A stretch of DNA of 12,958 nucleotides, taken from NCBI GenBank assembly GCA_030706285.1, contig JAUZOU010000043.1:1-12958 (forward strand), in the 5' to 3' direction. The notes under the pieces are model-generated. The model searched no databases, had not been told where the DNA came from, and saw nothing but the letters and a program-made list of their open reading frames with translations. Source of the stretch: Bacteroidota bacterium (GTDB lineage Bacteria; Bacteroidota; Bacteroidia; Bacteroidales; UBA1402). The position numbers and the translations under genes are program-made. Positions 7,200 to 12,958 of this stretch are shown piece after piece (the stretch's first letter is position 1; each line of letters begins with the position of its first letter).

Positions 7200-7667
7200 T
7201 TACCAGTTAGAATAAGGATTTTTCGAAAGACTGGAGTTATAGTACTTTCGGATGCCGGTGACTTCTTCTCCAAGCCAGGCAGGCTTTTCGAACCATTCAT
7301 TTTCCTGTTCAAGCTCAATCTCGGCAACGACCAATCCGGCATTGTCGCCCAAAAATTCATCCACTTCAAATGTATGCTTGCCGGCGGGAATGAGGTGTCT
7401 CGTTTTTTCGATGATGCCGCTGCTGCATAGCTGGAACAGCTCTTCTGCCTCATTCAGGGGAATCTCTTTGTTCCATTCAAAACGGCTCACTCCGGTTTCA
7501 TTGCCCTTCCCTTTTATCGTAATAAATCCCTTCGTGTCTTCGATGCGTATTCTAACCGTCGAGCCGGGATTGGAGGAAAGATAACCTTGTTTGATGGTTA
7601 GTCGTTTCGTGGCTGCCTGTTTATAAGGGCCGACAACTAAAAATTTGCGCTCGGTTTCTGTTGCCAT
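7200..7667 (-). CDS. CYTH-domain triphosphate tunnel metalloenzyme
   Basis: This 155-residue protein is a minimal CYTH domain. The signature ExExK is ETERK (residues 4-8). The paired charged strands lining the tunnel are visible as VRIRI (38-42), TIKGKG (50-55), EVDEF (101-105) and AEIELE (115-120), with IRKYY (139-143) near the end. All expected charged residues appear intact. Short bacterial members of this kind usually hydrolyse inorganic tripolyphosphate or nucleoside triphosphates with a divalent metal. The class IV adenylate cyclase activity found in some relatives cannot be excluded. It is the first gene of an operon with the MgtC-DUF4010 protein, 6 nt apart. That pairing suggests, but does not prove, a shared role involving divalent cations or polyphosphate. 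Confidence 0.9.
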   Translation of the reverse strand: MATETERKFLVVGPYKQAATKRLTIKQGYLSSNPGSTVRIRIEDTKGFITIKGKGNETGVSRFEWNKEIPLNEAEELFQLCSSGIIEKTRHLIPAGKHTFEVDEFLGDNAGLVVAEIELEQENEWFEKPAWLGEEVTGIRKYYNSSLSKNPYSNW

Positions 7668-7691
7668 ACTGAAAGAGTGAGTTAATCAAAA

Positions 7692-7720
7692 CAAAAATAG
7701 TTAATAAATCCAGGATTCAG
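7692..7720 (-). promoter_or_regulatory. Promoter of the CYTH-DUF4010 operon
   Basis: On the minus strand TATTTTTG (7699..7692) matches TAnnTTTG exactly. The upstream box is weak (CTG at 7720..7718, 18 nt away). Transcription would start near 7687, about 20 nt before the ATG at 7667. It diverges from the fusA2 promoter. Confidence 0.5.
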
Positions 7721-7779
7721 ACAGCATTTCCTGTATAAGTCTCTGATTTTTTGAAAGGCTAAGGGATGCTATGCTGTAG

Positions 7780-7806
7780 AACAATGTTTTGTAACACAAT
7801 TGTTAA
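7780..7806. promoter_or_regulatory. Palindrome at the fusA2 promoter, possible CRP-family operator
   Basis: TAACA-CAAT-TGTTA (7792-7805) is a perfect inverted repeat, and a wider overlapping pair AACAAT (7780-7785) / ATTGTT (7799-7804) surrounds it. The centre at about 7798.5 is some 42-44 bp upstream of the expected start of transcription, the spacing of a class II activator site overlapping the -33 region. The regulator is not known from the sequence. Confidence 0.4.
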
Positions 7807-7837
7807 ATTGGATTTGCAAGGTACTTTTTATACTTTG
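7807..7837 (+). promoter_or_regulatory. Likely fusA2 promoter
   Basis: TATACTTTG (7829-7837) resembles TAnnTTTG with one extra base. Only a poor -33 box is present (TTGG at 7808-7811, 17 nt upstream), as expected for an activator-dependent promoter. Transcription would start near 7841, leaving a leader of about 185 nt before the chosen start codon. A small perfect hairpin, TGCCTT/AAGGCA (7841-7858), would form at the very 5' end. Confidence 0.4.
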
Positions 7838-7926
7838 CGGTGCCTTTATTGTAAGGCATTTATTGCTGGTCAACTGATAAACGACTTTTTTTGATAGTTA
7901 CATAGACAGACGAAGGCTAAACCGGA

Positions 7927-7987
7927 ATGCCTGAAAATGGCCCGAGTTTGTCTTAAAAGGCAGAAAGACCGCTTTCTGCTTTGTTTT
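7927..7987 (+). promoter_or_regulatory. Attenuator-like element in the fusA2 leader
   Basis: A nine-codon reading frame (MPENGPSLS) runs from ATG at 7927 to TAA at 7954-7956. One base later begins an 11-bp stem: AAGGCAGAAAG (7957-7967) pairs with CTTTCTGCTTT (7972-7982) around the loop ACCG, with a single G-U pair. The T-rich stretch TTTGTTTT (7980-7987) follows at once. The order short ORF, terminator-like hairpin, structural gene resembles transcription attenuation. No competing antiterminator has been identified, and the short ORF may be accidental. The open frame of fusA2 extends through this region to an ATG at 7937, which I do not use. Confidence 0.4.
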
Positions 7988-8026
7988 ACATTCAAACTAG
8001 TTTCAACTACCTTAAATTGCGAACAA

Positions 8027-10189
8027 ATGAAAGTGTACCAAACTAATGAAATTAAGAACATCTCGTTGTTGGGAAGTTCTAGAGCCGGGAAAACCACCCT
8101 CGCAGAAGCTATGCTTTTCGAGAGTGGTCTGATAAAACGTCGCGGGACCGTTGAGGCTCAAAACACCGTATGTGACTATTTCCCGGTAGAGCACGAGTAT
8201 GGCTATTCTGTTTTTCCGACGCCATTTCATGTCGAATGGAACGGAAAGAAGCTAAATTTTATTGACTGTCCCGGAGCCGATGACTTTGTCGGAGGAACCG
8301 TAACGGCTTTGAATGTAACCGATACAGCTATTATCCTGATCAATGGGCAATATGGTGTGGAAGTCGGTACACACCACGCCTTCCAGAACACTGAAAAATA
8401 TCATAAACCTGTCATTTTTGTTGTCAACCAGTTGGATCAGGAAAAAGCTGATTTTGAACAGATTCTGGAACAACTGCATGAAAATTACGGAAATAATGTC
8501 ATTCCGGTGCAATACCCGCTGGCCTGTGGCCCCGGATATAATTCCGTGATTGATGTGATTTTAATGAAACGGCTGTCCTGGGGGCCTGACGGAGGTGCTC
8601 CAACGATTGACGATATTCCTGCCAGTGAAAAAGAAAAGGCAGAAACCTTGCATACGAAATTGGTGGAAGCTGCTGCCGAGAACGATGAAACCTTGATGGA
8701 AAAGTTTTTCGGTGAAGATACATTGGATGTCAGTGAAATCCGGACGGGTATTCGTGAAGGATTGATTACCAGAGGTATATTCCCCGTATTTTGTGTTTGT
8801 GCAGCCAAGGATATGGGCGTACAGCGCTTAATGGAATTTCTAGGCAATGTGGTGCCCTTCGTTTCGGATACGCCCAAATACAAGGACATCAAGGGGGAAG
8901 AGGTTGAACCCGATGCAACGGCTCCAACAAGTGTCTTTTTCTTCAAAACAGCTGTTGAACCACATATCGGTGAAGTAAACTACTTCCGGGTTATGTCCGG
9001 TACCATCAAAGAAGGCGACGATTTGCTGAACGCTGACCGCGGTTCGAAGGAAAGACTCGCCCAGCTATTTTGTGTTGCCGGTTCGACACGTATCAAGGTC
9101 GATGAAATGGTTGCCGGTGATATCGGTGCCACTGTTAAACTGAAAGATGTCAAGACGGGTAATACGCTGAACGGAAAAGGAGCAGATCATAAGTTCAAGT
9201 TCATTCAGTTCCCGGACCCAAAATATCGCAGGGCGATCAAACCTGTCAATGAAGCGGATGTGGAAAAGATGATGTCCATCCTGAACCGCATGCGTGAAGA
9301 AGATCCGACCTGGATCATCGAACAATCCAAGGAACTCAAACAGACCATTATTCATGGACAAGGTGAATTCCACCTCCGTACTCTGAAATGGCGGATCGAG
9401 AACAACGAGAAGTTACCCATCCAGTTCCTGGAACCACGTATTCCCTATCGTGAAACCATTACAAAAGCAGCCAGGGCCGATTATAGGCATAAAAAGCAAT
9501 CCGGTGGTGCTGGCCAGTTTGGGGAAGTTCATCTCATCGTAGAGCCCTATGTGGAAGGTGTGCCGACAAAGGAAATCTATAAATTTGGTAATCAGGAATT
9601 TAAGATAACTGTACGCGATACTCAGGAAGTTAATCTCGACTGGGGTGGCAAACTTATTTTTATCAACAGTATTGTCGGTGGTGCCATTGATGCCCGTTTC
9701 CTGCCGGCCATCCTGAAAGGTGTCATGGCTCGTATGGAACAGGGACCGCTTACCGGATCTTATGCCCGCGATGTTCGTGTCATCGTTTATGATGGAAAAA
9801 TGCATCCGGTTGATTCCAATGAAGTTTCCTTCATGCTTGCCGGGCGTAATGCTTTCAGTGAGGCTTTCAAGCAGGCCGGTCCAAAGATCCTGGAACCGAT
9901 TTACGATGTGGTCGTGCAGGTGCCAGGTGATAGAATGGGAGATGTCATGGGTGATCTTCAAGGCCGTCGTGCCATCATTATGGGTATGAGCAGTGAAAAA
10001 GGCTACGAAATACTTCAGGCAAAAGTACCGCTGAAGGAAATGTCCACCTTCTCAACCTCTCTAAGTTCCCTGACTGGCGGCCGTGCTTCGTTCAGCATGA
10101 AGTTTGCTTCGTACGAATTGGTAACAGCCGATGTACAGGATAAACTGTTGAAGGAATATGAAGCTCAGCAACAACAGGAAAAAGAGTAA
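8027..10189 (+). CDS. fusA2: Elongation factor G paralog (EF-G2 type)
   Basis: This 720-residue protein has the EF-G layout: G domain (about 1-270), domain II (about 300-390), domain III, domain IV with GGAGQFGEV and GKMHPVDSNEVSF, and a C-terminal domain V. The start at 8027 (MKVYQTNEIKNI) matches the start expected for Bacteroidetes relatives; a 30-codon upstream extension would cover the leader hairpin. The nucleotide-binding motifs differ from translational EF-G. The P-loop is GSSRAGKT (16-23), switch I lacks RGITI (YGYSVFPTP, 58-66), switch II is DCPGADDF (80-87) with Ala84 in place of the catalytic His of DTPGH, and the base-recognition motif is NQLD (134-137) instead of NKxD. In Bacteroides thetaiotaomicron a paralog of this kind was reported to support translation without GTPase activity during carbon starvation. 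By motif this gene belongs to that group. It is a single-gene transcript with its own terminator. Confidence 0.9.
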   Translation: MKVYQTNEIKNISLLGSSRAGKTTLAEAMLFESGLIKRRGTVEAQNTVCDYFPVEHEYGYSVFPTPFHVEWNGKKLNFIDCPGADDFVGGTVTALNVTDTAIILINGQYGVEVGTHHAFQNTEKYHKPVIFVVNQLDQEKADFEQILEQLHENYGNNVIPVQYPLACGPGYNSVIDVILMKRLSWGPDGGAPTIDDIPASEKEKAETLHTKLVEAAAENDETLMEKFFGEDTLDVSEIRTGIREGLITRGIFPVFCVCAAKDMGVQRLMEFLGNVVPFVSDTPKYKDIKGEEVEPDATAPTSVFFFKTAVEPHIGEVNYFRVMSGTIKEGDDLLNADRGSKERLAQLFCVAGSTRIKVDEMVAGDIGATVKLKDVKTGNTLNGKGADHKFKFIQFPDPKYRRAIKPVNEADVEKMMSILNRMREEDPTWIIEQSKELKQTIIHGQGEFHLRTLKWRIENNEKLPIQFLEPRIPYRETITKAARADYRHKKQSGGAGQFGEVHLIVEPYVEGVPTKEIYKFGNQEFKITVRDTQEVNLDWGGKLIFINSIVGGAIDARFLPAILKGVMARMEQGPLTGSYARDVRVIVYDGKMHPVDSNEVSFMLAGRNAFSEAFKQAGPKILEPIYDVVVQVPGDRMGDVMGDLQGRRAIIMGMSSEKGYEILQAKVPLKEMSTFSTSLSSLTGGRASFSMKFASYELVTADVQDKLLKEYEAQQQQEKE

Positions 10190-10265
10190 CGGTGTAGTTC
10201 AGCCTCCATTCCTGATAGTTCCGCTGAGTTGAGACAATGTGCCGGACGGCCTTGTCAGAAGATAT

Positions 10266-10304
10266 AAAGAAGTCGTGTCAAAAACAAACTGGCACGACTT
10301 CTTT
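10266..10304 (+). terminator. fusA2 terminator
   Basis: AAAGAAGTCGTG (10266-10277) pairs perfectly with CACGACTTCTTT (10293-10304). Three more pairs (one G-U) extend the stem inward to a 9-nt A-rich loop. It begins 76 nt after the fusA2 stop, and its T-rich 3' arm and A-rich 5' arm would serve either direction. The remaining DNA from 10190 to 10265 and 10305 to 10402 shows no gene. Confidence 0.8.
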
Positions 10305-10402
10305 GTGTACAACTCAGTGAGCCTCGTATTCGTTTGATGGTTAGGCAAATCGATGCAGAACGTTAATTAGTGTTTCATCTATGCCAAATAACTAAAAATG
10401 CT

Positions 10403-10433
10403 GTTGAAATGTTAAAATATGGATGTATTTTTG
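10403..10433 (+). promoter_or_regulatory. rprXY promoter immediately before the start codon
   Basis: TATTTTTG (10426-10433) matches TAnnTTTG exactly. GTTG (10403-10406) is a near-match to TTTG with the ideal 19-nt spacing. The -7 element ends only 4 nt before the rprX ATG at 10438, so transcription would begin at or next to the ATG. No comparable promoter is seen between the fusA2 terminator and this point. Confidence 0.6.
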
Positions 10434-10437
10434 CTAT

Positions 10438-11988
10438 ATGAAGAAATCGACCATCTGGCTTTTGATAGGTGTCATGGCGCTAACGTTTGCAAGTTTACTG
10501 ACACTTCAGTATGCTTACATACGGACACTATCCAGGACGCGTACGGAGCAGTTTGAAGAAGCTGTCAGCCGTAGCCTGTTCCAGGTAGTGAGAAACCTTG
10601 AGCTGGACGAGACAGCCCGCTATCTTGAAGACGAAATCGATGAACGGGAGAAATCTGCGATGAATCTTTCGCAGATGTCCACCATGCCCATTAAAAAACA
10701 TACCCATTTGTTGGCTATTGGCAATTCACCCAACTTTTCTTCAGTCATGGAATATGATGAGAGTACGACCTTGACACAAACCGGGCCGAAAGTTTTCATT
10801 TCCATGAGTCATGGAAAGAATTCCTTGTACAATACGTCTGCCAAAATGCAGGAAACCCTTCGTGAACGCTATCTGGCACAGAAAGGGTTGTTGGAGGATG
10901 TTGTCCTGCGCATCTTGTATCAGGCAAATGAACGCCCTGTCGAACAACGGATTGACTTCAGCAAGTTGGAACATTATTTGAAAGTCGAACTGACTAACAA
11001 TGGATTGGGCAGTCTGCCTTTTCAATTCAGAGTGACCGACAAGAATGAGCGGGAAGTCTATCGGTGCAAGGATATGATCGATATACCGAAAAAAGGCTAT
11101 AAACAGGTGCTTTTCCCAAACGATCCGGGTGTTAGGACAGGAACGTTGTATTTGTATTTTCCGGACCGGAAAGATCAATCGTTTGAAAACCTGAAAATCT
11201 TCATTCCATCTGTTATGTTTTCGATTGTCCTGTTGCTGGTTTTTGCCATTACCATTATCATCATTTTCAGGCAAAAGAAACTGAGCGATATGAAAAATGA
11301 TTTTGTCAACAATATGACTCATGAACTGAAAACGCCGATCTCGACCATTTCATTGGCGGCGCAGATGCTGCGTGATGCCGATGTCGGGAAAACACCAGCC
11401 ATGCTGAAACATATTTCAGGCGTCATTGTTGATGAATCAAAGCGCTTGAGCTTCCAGGTGGAGAAGGTACTTCAGGTTTCCTTGTTCGAACGGGACAAGG
11501 CTAACATGACCTTTAAAGAAGTCGATATCAATGAAATGCTTGAATCTGTTATTTCAACGTTCAAACTGAAGGTCGAAAATTTTGACGGCACCATTTACAG
11601 AGAGCTGAAGGCAACTCAGGCTGAAGTGACGGCTGATGAGATGCACCTGACCAACGTGTTTTTCAATCTGATGGACAATGCCGTTAAATATCGCAGCAGC
11701 GACAGGGAACTAAAGCTCGAGGTGAGAACCTGGAACGAAAAACATTCCATCAATATTGCTATCAGAGATAATGGCATTGGAATCAATAAAGAACATCTGA
11801 AGAAAGTATTTGAGCGTTTTTATAGAGTTCCAACCGGCAATGTCCATAATGTCAAGGGCTTTGGCCTTGGCCTTGCCTACGTGCGCAAAATTGTGGAAAA
11901 CCATAACGGAACGATTCGTGTTGAGAGTGAAGTCAATATCGGAACAGAATTCATTATTAATTTACCACTTATAAAAAACGAGCTATGA
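10438..11988 (+). CDS. rprX: Sensor histidine kinase, RprX-like
   Basis: This 516-residue inner-membrane sensor has a first membrane segment at about 5-27, a periplasmic sensing region of about 230 residues (30-255) and a second segment at 256-277. The HisKA domain carries the phosphorylated His295 in HELKTPIS. The ATP-binding domain shows the N box NLMDNAVKY (410-418), G1 DNGIGI (444-449), FERFYR (458-463) and G2 GFGLGLAYV (474-482). All catalytic motifs look intact. The start at 10438 was preferred to an ATG five codons upstream because that one lies within the promoter's -7 element. Length and the partner gene match Bacteroides RprX, a kinase whose overexpression affects outer-membrane protein and tetracycline phenotypes. 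The periplasmic signal is unknown. Its stop overlaps the start of rprY by 4 bp (ATGA), implying translational coupling. Confidence 0.9.
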   Translation: MKKSTIWLLIGVMALTFASLLTLQYAYIRTLSRTRTEQFEEAVSRSLFQVVRNLELDETARYLEDEIDEREKSAMNLSQMSTMPIKKHTHLLAIGNSPNFSSVMEYDESTTLTQTGPKVFISMSHGKNSLYNTSAKMQETLRERYLAQKGLLEDVVLRILYQANERPVEQRIDFSKLEHYLKVELTNNGLGSLPFQFRVTDKNEREVYRCKDMIDIPKKGYKQVLFPNDPGVRTGTLYLYFPDRKDQSFENLKIFIPSVMFSIVLLLVFAITIIIIFRQKKLSDMKNDFVNNMTHELKTPISTISLAAQMLRDADVGKTPAMLKHISGVIVDESKRLSFQVEKVLQVSLFERDKANMTFKEVDINEMLESVISTFKLKVENFDGTIYRELKATQAEVTADEMHLTNVFFNLMDNAVKYRSSDRELKLEVRTWNEKHSINIAIRDNGIGINKEHLKKVFERFYRVPTGNVHNVKGFGLGLAYVRKIVENHNGTIRVESEVNIGTEFIINLPLIKNEL

Positions 11989-12689
11989 GGGAAGAAAAAT
12001 TGCACATTCTGTTGTGCGAAGACGACGAGAATCTGGGCATGCTTTTGCGTGAATATCTTCAGGCAAAAGGACTGGTAACTGATTTGATGACGGACGGGGA
12101 GAAAGGGCTGAAAGCCTTCCAGAAATCAAAATATGACATATGCGTGTTGGATGTCATGATGCCAAAGAAAGATGGCTTCACTCTGGCACAGGACATTCGG
12201 GCGATTAACTCTGAAACACCGATCATCTTTCTGACGGCCAAAAACCTGAAGGAAGACATCCTAAACGGATTTAAAATCGGGGCTGACGATTATATATCCA
12301 AACCGTTCAGTATGGAAGAGCTGTTGTTCCGTATTGAAGCTATTATCCGGCGGGTAAAGGGCAAAAAGACGAAAGAAGTGACAGAATACCAGATTGGTAA
12401 GTATCTGTTTGATACTCAAAAACAAATTCTTTCATTTGATGACCAGCAAACACGGCTAACGACCAAGGAATGTGAATTGCTAACCTTGCTTTGCAGCCAT
12501 AAAAATCAAATTCTGGAACGCAATTACACCCTGATGACCATTTGGGAAGAAAACACGTATTTCAACGCTCGCAGCATGGATGTGTATATCACTAAGCTTC
12601 GTAAGCACCTGAAAGACGATGAGACGGTTCAGATCATGAACATTCACGGAAAAGGCTACAAACTGGTCGTACCTGAACCGAACAACTGA
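11985..12689 (+). CDS. rprY: OmpR-family response regulator, RprY-like
   Basis: This 234-residue transcription factor receives phosphate from the upstream kinase. The receiver domain (about 6-122) has the acidic cluster EDD (12-14), the phospho-acceptor Asp56 in LDVMMPKKDG, Thr84 and Lys106 in KPFS. A short linker leads to an OmpR-type winged helix (about 133-229) with LTTKECELL, ERNYTLMTIW, the recognition-helix region SMDVYITKLRKHL and GKGYKLV. The sequence, size and linkage fit RprY, which in Porphyromonas gingivalis has been tied to oxidative and sodium-related stress. The ATG overlaps the rprX stop. A long hairpin follows and separates it from rpsF. Confidence 0.93.
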   Translation: MREEKLHILLCEDDENLGMLLREYLQAKGLVTDLMTDGEKGLKAFQKSKYDICVLDVMMPKKDGFTLAQDIRAINSETPIIFLTAKNLKEDILNGFKIGADDYISKPFSMEELLFRIEAIIRRVKGKKTKEVTEYQIGKYLFDTQKQILSFDDQQTRLTTKECELLTLLCSHKNQILERNYTLMTIWEENTYFNARSMDVYITKLRKHLKDDETVQIMNIHGKGYKLVVPEPNN

Positions 12690-12706
12690 GATTGAATTAC
12701 CTGAAT

Positions 12707-12762
12707 CGAACTGCCATCTCTTAACGCTGCCTGTCAATGCGGCGTTAGGAGATGGCAGTTCG
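12707..12762 (+). terminator. Very long hairpin terminator after rprY
   Basis: Positions 12707-12730 pair with 12739-12762 over 24 bp without a mismatch (two G-U pairs), starting CGAACTGCCATCTC and closing on the loop CTGTCAAT. The tail TTTATAAT follows. It begins 17 nt after the rprY stop. The stem is much longer than a usual intrinsic terminator and should block RNA decay from the 3' side as well as stop transcription. Confidence 0.82.
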
Positions 12763-12810
12763 TTTATAATCAGGTGAATAATTATTAATCAAAAGTCTTT
12801 TTGTTGAATA

Positions 12811-12842
12811 TTTGGCAGATCCTGATTTTTTTTCTAACTTCG
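12811..12842 (+). promoter_or_regulatory. rpsF operon promoter
   Basis: TTTG (12811-12814) is followed after exactly 20 nt by TAACTTCG (12835-12842), one base off TAnnTTTG. Transcription would start near 12847 and leave a leader of about 75 nt before rpsF, room for the S6:S18-binding autoregulatory structure known in many bacteria, which I could not confirm here. A nine-codon frame (MPITKHIYY, 12878-12907) lies in the leader and is probably fortuitous. Confidence 0.6.
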
Positions 12843-12922
12843 CCCCGCTTTTTATTGGCAGGTTGTAGTTTATTCAAATGCCTATTACTAAGCACATTTA
12901 TTATTAATACACAAACAATTTT

Positions 12923-12958
12923 ATGAACAATTACGAAACCGTTTTCATTTTAACTCCC
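12923..12958 (+). CDS. rpsF: 30S ribosomal protein S6, N-terminus (partial)
   Basis: The last 36 bases encode MNNYETVFILTP, the very conserved start of Bacteroidetes ribosomal protein S6, which binds S18 and 16S rRNA in the small-subunit platform. The initiation region is AT-rich (ACAAACAATTTT) without a Shine-Dalgarno sequence. rpsR and rplI would be expected next, beyond the window. Confidence 0.88.
   Translation, partial: MNNYETVFILTP

Noticed and set aside
7937..8026. 30-codon in-frame extension of the EF-G paralog
   Set aside because: Its sequence is unlike EF-G N-termini and overlaps the leader hairpin; MKVYQTNEIKNI at 8027 is the natural start.
9413..9961. Long minus-strand open frame opposite the EF-G gene
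   Set aside because: It is the antisense of strongly conserved EF-G codons, has no family features and no promoter or initiation region.
10234..10258. Possible hairpin GACAA/TTGTC after fusA2
   Set aside because: The stem is interrupted by an unpaired bulge and has no T tail; the hairpin at 10266-10304 is far better.
12878..12907. Nine-codon frame MPITKHIYY in the rpsF leader as a leader peptide
   Set aside because: Short frames are common in AT-rich leaders and no hairpin or T tract follows to suggest attenuation.

Overview
The window looks like a chromosomal segment of a Bacteroidales bacterium. The evidence is the start of rpsF (MNNYETVFILTP), a two-component pair very like RprX/RprY, a Bacteroidetes-type second elongation factor G, a DUF2027-Smr protein, a small Hc1 histone-like gene, almost no Shine-Dalgarno sequences, and several promoters of the Bacteroidetes primary sigma factor type (TTTG, about 19-21 nt, TAnnTTTG). 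The pectate lyase ends in a domain that looks like a type IX secretion sorting domain. If so, a T9SS-bearing lineage (Paludibacter-, Dysgonomonas-, Parabacteroides- or Porphyromonas-like) is more likely than Bacteroides itself. The genus cannot be fixed from this sequence.

Layout. Positions 1-2725 run leftward: the first codons of an unidentified gene (26..1), a secreted GH3 glycosidase of the beta-xylosidase type, and a 58-residue Hc1-like DNA-binding protein that is easily missed because of its size. Positions 3068-5859 run rightward: a secreted PL1-type pectate lyase, then after 11 bp a DUF2027-Smr protein. Positions 5874-7667 run leftward as a two-gene operon of a CYTH/triphosphate tunnel enzyme and an MgtC-DUF4010 membrane protein. 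From 8027 on everything runs rightward: the EF-G paralog (fusA2), rprX, rprY and the first 12 codons of rpsF. Strong hairpin terminators follow the Hc1-like gene, fusA2 and rprY.

How it fits together. The left part degrades plant cell wall polysaccharide (pectin backbone cleavage and beta-xyloside or arabinoside release), but no SusC/SusD pair is visible, so it is not a complete polysaccharide utilisation locus. The right part concerns translation and stress response: a G-factor paralog with altered GTPase motifs, an envelope-sensing two-component system, and a ribosomal protein operon. The most interesting signals are regulatory: an attenuator-like leader in front of fusA2, a palindrome placed like a class II CRP-family activator site upstream of it, an rprX promoter so close to the start codon that the mRNA may be leaderless, and a 19-bp-period direct repeat upstream of the pectate lyase. 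I found no CRISPR array, insertion sequence, tRNA or rRNA, and no recognisable defence or otherwise new multi-gene system.
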